Source: Prosopocoilus inquinatus (lineage: Eukaryota > Arthropoda > Insecta > Coleoptera > Lucanidae). From it: 64,000 bases of DNA. Each line of letters starts with the position of its first letter. The stretch's first letter is position 1. A model generated the notes under the pieces. It was given only the letters and a program-made list of their open reading frames with translations, was not told the origin of the DNA and did no database searches. The stretch is taken from NCBI GenBank assembly GCA_036172665.1, contig CM069872.1, positions 24,432,001-24,496,000 of the forward strand, in the 5' to 3' direction. The position numbers and the translations under genes are program-made. Positions 23,305-35,221 of this stretch are shown here, piece after piece.

Positions 23305-24690
23305 TGCTACCTTACCTTTTCCGTAAGATAGGCAGATGTTGCATCGTGACGTTAGTTTCGACGCATCCGGCAGCAAACAGTCGTGACGGGGTGGGAGCAA
23401 TCTCAAACCAACAACCTAATAAAAGGCGCCACTCAATTTAATTTTCTTTCCGCGGGAAATTAAGAAAAACGCGGTACGTCCTTGTTAAACAAAATTGTTT
23501 TATTTAACACACAAAATAAACAGAACAGAGAAATAAAGGTAATCCGTTTACATACTAACACATCAAACAAAATAAATGCGACACAACAAAATTACACTGT
23601 ACCTTATAGTGGCGCGTACAGGCCACAAACAAACAAAAACCAATTACAGATTAAATGGTTACGCAAAAAGAAAACTTGCTTATTAAACAGCAAAGCAAAT
23701 GATTAATTCAAATCCCTCGTAAGGGGTCCTCTACTCGTCAAGTAACGTTCGAGGTAAAACGAGCGTTCGTGATTCGCAATAATAATCAATCAAAAACAAC
23801 GTTAAAGATCCAACCTTGTCCGATGGTCAGTCAGGAGGGCACAAATTTGTCATCGGGCCGCAACACGACAGCCACGGGGAAGGACAACGCGTCGCGTCTC
23901 AGGTCGAGTCCGACGGCGGAAGGTGATTTCTACACTTCTCGCAGAAACTCCGAACTCCCAAACGCAATATAAAAGGGGGGAAGGAAAAAGCCTGAAGAAA
24001 GAAACAAATATGCCCCCGTTACACACGAATCAAACACATTCCCACACTTATTAACTCACCTGCCCTAACAAGCAGGCTTTCTTAGAAAAACGCCAAACAA
24101 GCGTTTATTGCTGCAGCGATCGCACAGAATCCGGCCCAAAGCCGAAGGGGGAATTTGCCCACGCAGAGGACGAATTCACGCACAACACCAAGTGAAAATC
24201 ACCCACACCAAAAATACTTGCGATCACTGCGGGAATCAACTTTGGACTGAATCCAGACCTTGGTTCGTGGTAACGAGTTAAAACGGGGGGGGGGAACGGG
24301 GGGAGAACATTCCAGAATCATCCATTGAGTGTCTGATTAAAACCAGCCAATCAATCTCGAATGTCATAGTTCGTTTCACACGGCGGTAGATATTGCGACA
24401 TAGAATGAAATCGAAAACAATCCAAGACTTTTCCTTGAGTAAAATAAACAAACGTATTCTCTCGAAGAACACGAGGTCGTAAAAACAAGTGCGGAATATG
24501 TGTAATTTAAGCGCGGCTCGGAACGAGCGGCATTATCAAAGGGGGTTACGTGGGCGATAAAAGAAACCGCAAATGCGAAGGAAGTGGAGTTCGCGACACG
24601 CCCACTGTTCGCCTAAAAACACATCTATTTTTAGCTCGCACACAACATACAGGGTGGCTCAAAACAACCGGGGAAATTTGCACGGTAACA
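23305..24690 (-). repeat. Gypsy-1 5' LTR (right)
   Basis: 1386 bp, nearly identical to 15206-16590. In element orientation this copy would hold the promoter. It is followed by the target duplication AACT (24691-24694). Confidence 0.93.
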
Positions 24691-24929
24691 AACTCTCGTG
24701 ACGTTTGCAGTTTAGCGCAGTTTAGGCAGCGCTGATGTTAAAATATTGAAACAAACAAAGCACAAATTATTCTGCTAATGTGTAGATTGTAATAAATTGT
24801 GTAATCGATTATTAAAAACTGAAATTTGACTAAAATCTTTGGCAGAACAAACGTTAACGCGATACAAAGTCTTTCCCATGCAAATCCCTATGGCCATAGT
24901 TAAAAAAAAGCACTGTATATTTCTCTTAA

Positions 24930-25286
24930 AAGGGCCAAAAAAATTAGGGGGTATCAATTTAAAATTTTAAGGTTAGGTTAGATTATTGAAAATTAGCAAA
25001 AATGAAATTAGTCTTATTAAGTGCTTATAAAAGTACTTAAATTATTGTGCAAATTAGTTTAAACCGCATCTCAATATCTTCAGTAACAAAAAAGGTGCTG
25101 CAAATAAAAGAAATTAGGAGATTTTGGTTTTTGTCAAATTTTAAAAAGGTGGCCCTGAAAAATAATATTTGAAAATGGATTCTTCATAAGCTCTCGAACC
25201 TGCACCTTTTTGCTGATTTAATCATCTGTCTGTCTCTTCAAATACAGAAGTTACCCATGCTGTCCCTACGAAATCCGGGCACACTA
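24930..25286. mobile_element. Truncated end of the CAGTGTACCCGGAT family element
   Basis: Resembles 57590-57941, the right arm of the complete copy at 56211-57941, including the words TTAGGTTAGATTATTGAAAA and ATCCGGGCACACT. Its terminus has been used as the insertion site of the next element (TA at 25287-25288). Confidence 0.6.
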
Positions 25287-25288
25287 TA

Positions 25289-26484
25289 CAGGGAGATTCA
25301 GGCAACCCATTCACTAAAAGTTTACGGACTTCTCCTTTGAATTTCTGTTTCATATTTTGCAGATATAAGTTAACGATAATGATCTATCAAAATTTAATAT
25401 ATCGAATTTTCGGACACTTCCGCTTATACCGGAAGTTGCTGTCAACTTTCTTATTTTAAATGGAAGACCCCGTTTTTTAATGAATATTTGAAATCTTCAT
25501 AAAAAAATAAAAATATTTTGTGACACAAGGAAAGTTAACCGTTTCCGAGATATTTCCATTTTTTAAAAATAACTTGACTTGCAGAACCTTGTTTATGATA
25601 AACAAACATGGCAGATCTTTGTGCAACAAAAACCACGATGCCCATTTTTGCTAGGCTACAATAATATTCTTTCAGGTCATGTCCAGTTTTGCACTCGACT
25701 GCTTACAGGCTGGTTGAAAAGTAGCTTCTATTCGAACTAATTTCAACTGTCGAAAAGTCATGTATTGGAATGCCTAGTATATTTTTATACCATGTGACTC
25801 AGGATTAAATGTTCTTTCGTCCTGTATTAGCATTCCCTATACCTAACTCTTATAGTTCACTCGTTATCGATGATTTTTTTTAATACCTAATTTTTTCCGT
25901 TTTTCGGTGTTGTTTTTAAATAGTGGGCTATGAAAACTAGAAAAATTATAATTTTTGAAATCATCCGTCTCGTAGGAATTAAAAAAACACAATTTAATCA
26001 CTACGAAGAACCAAAAAATAAATATTCAAACACAGACATATGAAATTTTTTTGATTATAAAAAAGAAGTTAATAAGAAAAAATTGTTATATCGATGAAAA
26101 TATGTTATTACTGAGACACAATAGAAAAATTATTAATAAAAATTATTAATAATAAAGATGGCAGAATCATAAACAAGGTACTGCAACGTTGAACTTTTTT
26201 TAAAAAATGGAAACACCTCTAAAACGGCTAATTTTTCTTGTATCACATGTTACACAAAATATTTTTAGAAGTTCATGAGCATTTCGAAAATGCAATAAAA
26301 AATGGGGTATTCCATTTAAAATAAGAAAGTTGACAGCAAGTTCCGGTACAAGCGGAAGTGCAAGATAAATGGAAATATTATATTTTAATAGATGATTATC
26401 GCTAACTTACAACCGCAAAATATGAAATAGAAATTCAAAGAGGAAGTCCGAACTTTTAATGAATGAGTTGCCTGAATCTCCCTG
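25289..26484. mobile_element. Long-TIR DNA element (CAGGGAGATTC type), TA target
   Basis: The ends CAGGGAGATTCAGGCAACCC and CTGAATCTCCCTG are inverted copies flanked by TA (25287-25288, 26485-26486). Arms of several hundred bases mirror each other and carry ACTTCCGCTTATACCGGAAG on one side and its inverse on the other. Closely related to 11267-13035. There is no transposase. Confidence 0.7.
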
Positions 26485-26659
26485 TATATTTTTGGAATTA
26501 GGAGACACATATCTTTCTTAATTCGAGAAAATATACTAGATGTTCCGTTTAAAATTACAAAGTTTTGCTGTTGCTGACTGTTGCCTGTGGGTTGTGGTTG
26601 CAGACGAGGACTTCAATTCCCGTTCTGTGGAAGATGACTCTCCAGTCTAGTCCGTCCAA

Positions 26660-29495
26660 TCAGCAGCCCAATTTGAGGATGGCTAACTTCATCTGGTGCT
26701 TCTCTATTAGCTGTCTCCTCAGGCTATATAGGGCTTTCCACATACTTTGATAATCAGGTTTACCGCTTGATGTCTTCTTAGTGACTAAATAATGCACGTG
26801 GCGCCTCCGATCTGCCATCGAATCGACGATCTGCAGACTCTTGCCTACCACGGGATGCTGTCTTCGGAGCTCCTCGATTTGGCCAAATTTCTTCCTAAAC
26901 ACCTGAGCGATTCCTTTGGACATTTTCAGGTCTTCTGCTACCCAGTGGGCCAGACTGTACTCCAGTGGCACTTTAAAGAGATCTTGTTGCTTCTCCGTGG
27001 TCACTCCAAACCGTGCCTTACTTCTTTCGGCGTGGTGAGACATGAAGGTTTCGAAGTTCACTTCGGAAACTTGCGCCCTTTGTACTATCCCTTCATCTGC
27101 TTCTCCATGGTAAGGGGCTATCCGGTTGAAGTGAATTACTTTGGGCTTGCCATGGGGGACCTTCTTGATGCGGTAAACGACGTCGTTGATCCGTTTCATC
27201 ACTTTGTAAGGACGTTCCCAAGAGGTCTGGAGTTTTGAGGACAGGCCTCGACGTCTTTGGGAGTTATAAAGCCAGATCAGTGCTCCAGGTTGGTATCCCC
27301 CGTGTTGAGCGTTTATGTCATAGTGCTCCTTCATCCGATCGCTGGCCGTCTGTATATTGTGACGCACTTGGTTGTGGATGTCGTCCATTTTCCTGCGTAA
27401 TTTGCTCACGTAATCTTCGTCGGCAGAGACTTCGCCAGGTTTCACACCAAACTTCAGGTCGCAGGGCAGTCTCGGCTCTCGCCCGAATACCACTTTCGCT
27501 GGAGTCTCCCCTGTTGTCTCATGAACCGACGAGCGGTATGCCATTAGAAACAGGGGAATGTACGTGTCCCAGTCCCTCTGATGATCGGAAACGACCTTGG
27601 ACAAATGTCGGTTGATGGTTCTATTGAACCTTTCCACCACTCCGTCCGACTGTGGGTGGAGTGCAGTTATTCTAGTTTTTCGTACGCCGAGCAGAGCACA
27701 CACGTTCTTGAACAAGGTCGATTCAAAGTTCCTTCCTTGGTCTGAATACAGTTCCATAGGTGCACCATACTGACTGATCCATTCCCTGTGAGGACTTCCG
27801 CAATAGTGACTGCTTCTTGGTTAGGTAGGGCGTCAGCTTCAACCCACTTGCTAAGATAGTCCATTACCACGACGATGTATTTGTTTCTACCATTCGTTTC
27901 TGGAAATGGGCGGCTATATCTATGGCAACTCTCTCAAAAGGACTTCCAACGTTGTACTGTCTCATGGGGGCCTTGCCCCGCCTGTTGGGACCGTTACTGG
28001 CTGCGCAGACTGCACACTTTCTGCACCAATCCTTCACGTCTTCCTTGCAGTTCACCCAGTAAAATCTTTCGCGTACCTTCTCCATAGTTTTCTTAACTCG
28101 CAGATGCCCTCCCGAAGTTCCATCGTGAAGTTCCCTCAGAACTTCTGGCACCCTATTCTTGGGGATTAGTAACTGTGTCTGCTGTTCCATGCCTTCCTGA
28201 TTCTCTATGCTTCCTCTCAGAAGACCACGATCCAACACTATGGAGTCCCACTGCGCACAGTATGATTTTACGGACCGTGCCTCGTGTCCCTGCTTTTCCA
28301 CTCTAGCACTAATTTCAAATCCGGGTCGTTCTCCTGGTCTCTTCGCAGTTCTTCGCCCTGTCATTTGTCGTCAACAATGGCTGTCCTCGCAGTCGTGGCT
28401 ACTTTCTCGTCCAAACGACTACAGTGCTTACAGTCTTCGGCACAGGGTCTTCTCGACAAAGCACCGGCATTTCGATGGCTAGTTCCTGCCCGATGCTGAA
28501 TTTCAAAATCGTACTCTTGAAGTCGTTCGATCCATCGTGCAACTTGCCCTTCTGGGTTCTTGAAACGGAGAAGCCATTTTAGAGCGGCATGGTCGGTCCT
28601 CAGGAGGAAGCGTCTATCATACAAGTACTTGTAGAAATGTTCTATCGTTTTTACGACGGCTAGCAATTCCTTTCTTGTGACGCAATAGTTTCGTTCCGAC
28701 TTTGATAGGACTGAAGTAGCCGATCACCTTCTCTTGCCCCTCTTGTATCTGGGAGAGTACGCCACCGATCCCAACGTTGCTAGCATCTGTGTCCACGACG
28801 AACTTGCCTTCCAGGAGAGGAAAACTCAGAAGAGAGAGAGAAGAAAGAGCGCTAATCAAGTACTGCTTTAGTTGTTCAAAACCAGTTTGACACTGTTGGT
28901 CCCATTCAAATGGACAACCTTCTTCAGTGAGTTTTGTCAACGGCTTAGCAATGTCTGCAAATCCAGGAACGTAGCGCCGATAGTAAGTGCACAGGCCAAG
29001 GAAACTACTTATTTGGTGTTTATTTCTGGGAGTTGGCCAGTCTTTCAGCACCTGAATCTTCACAAGGTCCTCGGCGATTCCATTTCCATTAACGATGTGT
29101 CCCAGATAATTCACTTCCTTCTGGAACAGGTGACACTTCTTGAGGTTCCTCAAGTGGTCGTCGAACGTCTTTCCCGCGACAATTAGGTCGTCAAGGTACA
29201 CCATGCACGTTGTCCAGAACAGACCTTTCAGAACCGTCTCCATTAACCTCTCGAATGTCGCTGAGGCATTACATAACCCGAATGGCATCACTGTGAACTG
29301 CCACAGACCTATGCCAATGGTCTTTTCTCGATCTTCAGGCGCCAGCTCCACTTGCCAATATCCACTCTTTAAGTCCAAAGTTGAGAAGATCTTTGAGCCG
29401 GCCAGGGTGTCCAGGGTATCATCAATCCGTGACAGGGGATAGCTGTTCTTCTTGGTGACATTGTTGAGTATCCGGTAGTACCGGCGGTAGCTCAA
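26660..29495 (-). pseudogene. Decayed gypsy-2 pol (reverse transcriptase, RNase H, integrase)
   Basis: Four or more minus-strand pieces in changing frames: reverse transcriptase 29495-28617 (YLDD, TDAS), RNase H 28666-28361 (LRTDHAALKWLL), integrase finger 28364-27864 (GHLRVKKTM and WCRKCAVC), then 27870-27667 and 27757-26660 with the core DQGRNFES and VERFNRT. It is a different lineage from gypsy-1. Gag, protease and the start of reverse transcriptase are missing, the frames are broken, and no LTRs were found around it. It is a dead, truncated copy. Proteins are not restored here. Confidence 0.88.
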
Positions 29496-29599
29496 AAAAA
29501 GAGAGAAAAGTGAACGATTCCTCCCTTACCTTAGATCGGAGATGCGGTTTTGTGAACTTGGTGAGGGTGCACCCTGGATGTTGAAATTTCTGCATGTTC

Positions 29600-29840
29600 T
29601 GAGATGTACAAGAAACAGTTTGTGACTTGCACTGCAAAATTAGATTGAAGCGTGGGACGCAGTCTGTGTTATAAATAAACAATTATTCTGCAACGAACAT
29701 TGCAATAAATATTTATATCAACATAATAAATGCAGGCGCGAAACTCCGCCGACATAGACGTGATAACTACGTTTCTTTTCAAATATTGCGCCATGGAAAA
29801 TTATACAGGGTGACTTTTGAAAGCGGTCCAAAACCCAAAC
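29600..29840. repeat. Dispersed repeat related to 10505-10760
   Basis: Shared ordered words include a CGTGGGACGCA-type segment, TTTGTGTTATAAA-like sequence, a GAAACTCCGCC segment and TGACTTTTGAAA. The same order over about 240 bp implies a common repeat family. The class is unknown. Confidence 0.5.
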
Positions 29841-30178
29841 CTTATGAGACATAATTTTTGATTGTCGATTCTAAAAGAGTGCTTGATAAATTTTATGGTT
29901 GGGCAAACAGTCTTAAAATTTAGGCTTTTTCCAGAACAGGTTAGAATTATTCGGAACGTGGTATGGTGATCGCAGATTTTGAAAGGAAACCTAATTTAGT
30001 CGTTCAATTCAGACTTTAGAGTGTTTATTAAAGGGTATTATTTTCTGACAATGATTTACTTTTTCTGAAATTTATGCAGTATCCACGTTTTTCGGATTAG
30101 TTTATATGAAGACGAACTATGACCTAAAGGAAAAGATCAAGCGGACCTACCTTTATACACACTGTAATCAATTTTTAG

Positions 30179-30348
30179 GTATTATAAGAGAATTAGTATT
30201 AACTGCTGGCGGTGACGATGATATGGCGCAGTTACTAGCGACGTTACATTCTGCACCTAGGACCATGTTGCAGTTAAAAACTGACATACTCAAAGCACTT
30301 TTGGTTTGTCTAAGGGATTCACATAGGACTCGCACAGTATTTAGAAAA
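30179..30348 (+). CDS. bchs: bchs exon D
   Basis: The acceptor CAATTTTTAG ends at 30178; the first two bases complete a glycine codon. The text GDDDMAQLLATLHSAP, LQLKTDILKALL and SHRTRTVFRK is among the most conserved WDFY3 blocks. It ends on a codon boundary at AAA/GTAAGT (30349). It sits as a 170-base island between 16 kb and 7.8 kb of transposon-rich intron. Confidence 0.92.
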
Positions 30349-31304
30349 GTAAGTTTATTTAGGTTAAATTAAATTTAAGGTTTTGAGGACATAATGACAG
30401 ATAAAATAATATAGTTATTTGTCTTTAAATAATGTGATTAACCTTTAGTTATTCTTAACCTGCATTCGTTCTTGTCTCACTTTTACATATACTATGAAAA
30501 GAGATAAAAGTGTAAAAAGAGTAGACTGAAGAGAGTTAAAGACTTTTATACCCAGTGTTATGATGCTGCAATTGGCCTAATGAGTAGGTTCCTGTGCGAC
30601 TAAATTTTAATACGGGCCTATCATTATCAATTTAACGAAACATGTTATAAAAAATTGTCGTTCATAATGTATAAAGAATTTTGCAATTGCAATAGATTTT
30701 ACAGAATATTTTTCTCCGTGTATAAATGGTGACAGGTTACAGTTCTGAGAAATTACTTAATTTGGTTAGCTAAACTAGGGCTGAGTTGCACCAATCTTGA
30801 TTAACGTTAACACAAATTAACTAATCTGAATTAGAGACTTTTTAGTTGCACCGATCTTAATTTGCCCCAATCTATGACTAACAAACTTGAGTTAGTTAAT
30901 TCGGCTATTAACGACCTACAACTTCAGCCTCAATTAACGTTAACACAGATTAACTAATCTGAATTAGCCTCTCGAGTTGCACCGATCGCACTTTGTCCTA
31001 ATCTTAATTAGTAAATCTGAATTAGTTAATTCCGCATTATTGTTTGATTAGAGTGTTTAACACGAGTTAAAAGGATATATTATACATTTCTGAAGCGTAG
31101 AGGAGCGTAAATCATGCATTCTTCTGAACGATTATAATCGTAAATGTATTAAAAATGAATAATAAATTATTATTATATTGGAACAAGTAGCGGTGGTTTA
31201 TTTAACACGAAGAAATTAGTAGTTGAACTAACATAATTTGAAAACAATATACATTTCTCTTTAAAAATTAAAAAATAACGTAAATTCATAAAATATATAG
31301 GGTG

Positions 31305-31725
31305 TTAATAAAAATCCTGGACAAAGTTTGACAAGTGATAGGAAAGTTCAAAACAAGAAAAAAATTCTAATAAACTCATATCCAATACACAATACAGTGT
31401 CCATGCAATATGTTCACTCTTCTAGAATTTTAATTTTTTACATAACATTTGGGATAAATAAATTAAATAAAAATTTTCTGACGTAGCACTGGCCACCGTA
31501 CGACTTCCGGTTTCACCGGAAATTACATCAATTTTCTTATTCTAATTGGAACAGCTTTTACATTTTTACATATTTAGAATCTACAGGTCATTGCGAGACC
31601 GAATGCGTGTGACTTGGTAATTTTGGTTTCAACGACAACGAAATTATTTTGTTTTTTTTCAAAGTTATAAATCCTGTATTTTCGTTCTAATGCGATCAAG
31701 TAATTCGAGAAAGCCATTCCTTTGA
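31305..31725. repeat. Dispersed repeat with CTTCCGGTTTCACCGGAA palindrome
   Basis: Parallel to 44407-44745: both start near a GGGTGT word, pass through CTTCTAGAAT, a CTTCCGGTTT..CCGGAA palindrome and ATTTTTACATATTTA. They end with AATGCGATCAAGT and TTCGAGAAA. One end of the mariner-like long-TIR clan is probable. Confidence 0.55.
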
Positions 31726-32002
31726 GGAGGCGGCTACCTAGTTATTAATATTGCCCATGGCGACTGCGACCGATTTACAGATGTTTATAACTCTTTCGGC
31801 ATTCAATTTATAACTCGGAGAAACGCAGAAAATCCTATTCCAAGGAGCCGGTCAAATATCCGAACACTCACCACGGACACATGAAAATTATTTTTCTTAC
31901 ATAGAATCCACACATACCAGGAAACGAATCAAACCCACGCCTAATCGTTTGGTCAAGCGACAACCAACAAAAATAAACGCAGAGAAGTATATTAACAGAA
32001 TT

Positions 32003-32116
32003 GATGTGAAAAATAAAGGACTTTAGAAACAAGCAGCTTTATCAAAAGCAAATAACTAGTTTAGGATACGTCAAGACATTTTCAGCTTGTTTCTAAAGTC
32101 TTTTATTTTTCACATC
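32003..32116. mobile_element. Palindromic MITE
   Basis: GATGTGAAAAATAAAGGACT at the left is mirrored at the right (to 32116) around a 50-bp centre; the arms are about 32 bp. The target duplication was not resolved. Confidence 0.6.
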
Positions 32117-33143
32117 ATTTAATTAATTACCAACAAGCAAGAACTTTATGAAATTATACTCTTAACTAAACACTTACTTCATTCTTTATCTTAACCAAAA
32201 CTGAAACTAAATCATTATGAAAACTGGAGGGCATATCACAGTACCATGGCTAGCTTAAACCATATAGTTCGTTGTCATTTATAGTTTTTGCGACTAGAGA
32301 CGCTTCTCACCCTTATCAAAAATTCTGGAGACACCATTTAAGCGTTAGTACAGATTAGGCAAGTTTTCCCTACAAATTTCACGATAGTTTTTAACGGTCG
32401 ATAAAGTACTTATTTCAGTTACAAAATGCTGTTTTAATTAATCCAGAACTAACATTTTTTTTTTAATTCTAAACACTGACGGTATATTTTTATATTTATT
32501 TAAGCACCCTCTTACTTACATTAGTTAATTACATTAATACTAATAATAAACAATATTGTAATTCATCGAACAAGAGTTAACTGCTATTTAATTTAGATTA
32601 ACGAAGTTGGTTTAACGTTCCCTTTTTTAAAAGAGAAGCCGCAAGTGAGTTGTACATAAATTGACTATCGTATACAAACGGACTGGATAATGACAAACCA
32701 CAACAGTAACGTCCTACTTACTCGTGACACGTCATCTATACTAATGACGTTTCACTTTAATCGGAAATCAACTAATTCGAGGTAAAAATACGTCGGTGCA
32801 ACAGCGTTTCTTTTAACATGAATTATATTTTAATCACGGATTAACTAACACAAATTAGTGCATAAATTTCATCTGTCAGTCATCATATGACAGTCAGCAA
32901 GTCAGCTAAAAGCGTTTATTAACGTATTGGGATGTACTGAAACATACAAATGATGTCTTCTTCTGAAGAAAGAGATTCCTACGGTTGATCCTCGAATTCA
33001 GATTATACCAAGACCGAAATTTTACAAAAAGAAGTGGTAACTCATTATTGAATTGCGATGATGTAGATTTTAAGATGCGTTACAGATTTTTAAAAGAAGT
33101 GGTGCAAGAAATGCTGGATATTTTTGAAATCAATACATTAGAG

Positions 33144-33357
33144 CAGTGTTTCTCAGCCTTTTGTAGAGCGACGAACCCTACAATGCTTATATTTTTTTCT
33201 TGGGGACCCTCTTAGCACCAAAATAGGAGATAATATTTCATCAAAATATCGACATTATGCTACTTTTACATGACAAATTTTTTTGTGGTGTGATTTCCGT
33301 TTTTATTTGCGGAGGAACCCAAACACCTCTTTGCTGAACCAAGATTGAGAAACACTG
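33144..33357. mobile_element. hAT MITE with perfect 8-bp target duplication
   Basis: The ends CAGTGTTTCTCAGCC and TTGAGAAACACTG are classic hAT termini. CATTAGAG is repeated at 33136-33143 and 33358-33365. 214 bp, non-coding, inserted in the Harbinger transposase frame. Confidence 0.9.
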
Positions 33358-34115
33358 CATTAGAGCTTACAACAATTAAAAATTTTCCAATTTCAGCAAT
33401 TACTCAGTTACCGATTACTTTGCGATTTTTTTGCTATTGAAAGTTTTTAGCAAATTTTAGCGGATCATATTATCTTCAGTACAGATTAACAGACACATGC
33501 GAAGGTTGCGAGCCTTCAGCTCAGTAGGATATTTCCACGTGTTACAAAGCAAATTGATGCAAATTCCAAAGAATTTATATAGTTATACGTTGTTCACAAA
33601 TTAAAAAACCACCACCTGTTGCATTATGTTGTTATAAAACGTAAGTCCCTTGTAGAACATTATCAGAAAACTAAGTTGGCAAGGTATTTGAAGTTTCATA
33701 TGTCAAAAGTAATTTATTTAATGTATTGGAGACTGTGGCTTCTCTAACAATAAATTTGGATTTGACTCCTAACCACAATATGTTTTTTTTTTAAATATCC
33801 CAGAATTTTTCATTCATATCACATGAAGGACTGGAACCAAATACCTAAAAAATATTAATATATTCTTAATTTTTAATTCCTATATCAATCTATCAATTAT
33901 TGTATATTGCCTTATTCTCTATTTAATCTTAACAAAAGTCCCAAGTCTTATAACCTAGAATCTAGACGCTTACAACTGGCAAAGGTACCATGAATTTTCA
34001 TACGGGTAAAATTTGAATATTATCGGGCCGGTACTTTATTTAATGTATTGGAGACTGTGGCTTGTCTAACAATAAATTTGGATTTGACTCCTAACCACAA
34101 TATGTTTTTTTAAAA

Positions 34116-34160
34116 AACTAAATACGAATTTCGGCAGCTATGATCCCATCTTCAGTAGTT
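34116..34160 (-). ncRNA. Hammerhead ribozyme motif, type B
   Basis: Minus strand: stem I AACTA, core CTGAAGA, stem II partly mismatched, GAAA, near-palindrome ATTCGTAT, T, closing arm TAGTT. Stem I is a perfect five-pair helix; stem II is weakened by substitutions, so activity is doubtful. Confidence 0.6.
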
Positions 34161-34273
34161 GCGACTACTATCCTATTAAATCACAGGAGAAGTGACGGTG
34201 TCATATCTATCGCTACCTTATATACTAAGTGCATTCCGCTCCAATGAAGCGTGCACTTCCCGTAGTGAGCGCC

Positions 34274-34650
34274 TCACCGGGTTGCGTCAATTAAGTCAAG
34301 CAACGCAGAATCTGCCAAAGGCCCGTGATCGGCGTTCCTTAAATCATTACTGGTTTTGTTTATAAAAATGGTTTCAAAACCGTCTAATTCCCTGTTGCTC
34401 ACCGTTGCTTTTATTAACCTAAGATTACTTAAATCTATGTTTAAAACAGTGTTGCCCAATATATTTTTGACACCAGTCATAAAATAGATTTAAGTAATCT
34501 TAGGTTAGTAAAAACGTCAAGAAACAGGGAATTAAACGGTTTTGAAACCATTTTTATACACAAAACCAGTAATGATTTAATGAACGCCGATCACGGGCCT
34601 TTGGCAGGTTCCGTGTTGGTTGACCTAGTTGACGCAACCCGGTGAGGCGC
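34274..34650. pseudogene. Penelope-like GIY-YIG tail fragments, head to head
   Basis: The minus frame 34274-34480 reads NRELDGFETIFINK and DHGPLADSALLDLI, the end of a Penelope-like GIY-YIG domain with its catalytic Glu. The mirrored copy on the + strand (about 34480-34640) repeats it with stops. Only the last 60-70 residues are present. Confidence 0.65.
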
Positions 34651-34758
34651 TCACTACTGGAAGCGCACGCTTAATTGGAGCGGAATGCACTTAGTATATA
34701 AAGTAGCGATAGGTATGACACCGTCACTTCTCCTGTGATTTAGTAGGATGGAAGTCGC

Positions 34759-34803
34759 AACTACTAAAGATGGCAGCATAGCTGCCGAAACACGTATTTA
34801 GTT
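34759..34803 (+). ncRNA. Hammerhead ribozyme motif, type B (core mutated)
   Basis: AACTA and TAGTT form stem I, GGCAGC and GCTGCC a perfect stem II, GAAA is present, stem III is ACACGTAT. The CUGANGA box reads CTAAAGA, a change at an invariant G, so it should not cleave. Confidence 0.6.
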
Positions 34804-35221
34804 TTTAAAAAAAAACATATTGTGGTTAGGAGTCAAATCCAAATTTATTCAAAGTAATTTGTCAGTTCAAATTTACCATTATATTATTTACAATTATATT
34901 CATTTTAATGAGCCGTTTCAATGAATTACAATTTGTCTGTTATAAAAATGCTTGCGAACGATAAGGTAAAAACCATGAATCTAACATAATTATTAAATTT
35001 AGAACCAGGGATTTGTTCCGAACGTATAACCTTTTCGTTTATTTCAAACACTTGTCCATTTTGTTACCAAATTTTTAACTAGGATACCGTTGCCGGTTGT
35101 ATTTTTTACAAGGCAACACCGCCAGTGGTCTTTTAATATGTGAATAAATTATACACTGAGAATCTTATAAGACTGCACATAGTATTCATCAACGGAAGCT
35201 TTATTACATTATTATTTCCAT

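Larger units (their letters stand above)
15206..24690 (-). mobile_element. Complete Ty3/gypsy LTR retrotransposon (gypsy-1), 9.5 kb
   Basis: Two long terminal repeats (15206-16590, 23305-24690) flank a minus-strand gag-pol frame and about 2 kb of untranslated DNA between pol and the 3' LTR. The ends are TG...CA and the target duplication is AACT. The LTRs differ by about one substitution (T/C near 16223 versus 24322) and one G in a G-run, so the insertion is recent. It lies antisense to bchs. Domain order protease, reverse transcriptase, RNase H, integrase is that of Metaviridae. I saw no env-like ORF I could support. Confidence 0.93.
14129..30178 (+). other. bchs intron (16.05 kb) containing two gypsy elements
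   Basis: GTAATT at 14129 to CAATTTTTAG at 30178. The longest intron seen. It carries a complete gypsy retrotransposon and a decayed one, both in antisense orientation to bchs, plus nested TA-elements. The piece 14129-15201 has no gene; about 14520-14660 is a dispersed repeat related to 2600-2720. The piece 29496-30178 holds a repeat related to 10505-10760. Confidence 0.8.
33711..34860. mobile_element. Penelope-like element, large palindromic arrangement
   Basis: About 34045-34480 is repeated in inverse at about 34465-34855: both arms carry the terminal sequence, a type-B hammerhead and an endonuclease tail fragment. A third partial repeat at 33717-33790 copies 34037-34110. Inverted joined copies are usual for Penelope-like insertions. 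Confidence 0.7.

Noticed and set aside
26565..28499. Several + strand frames of 60-148 codons
   Set aside because: They are antisense shadows of the decayed gypsy-2 pol on the minus strand.
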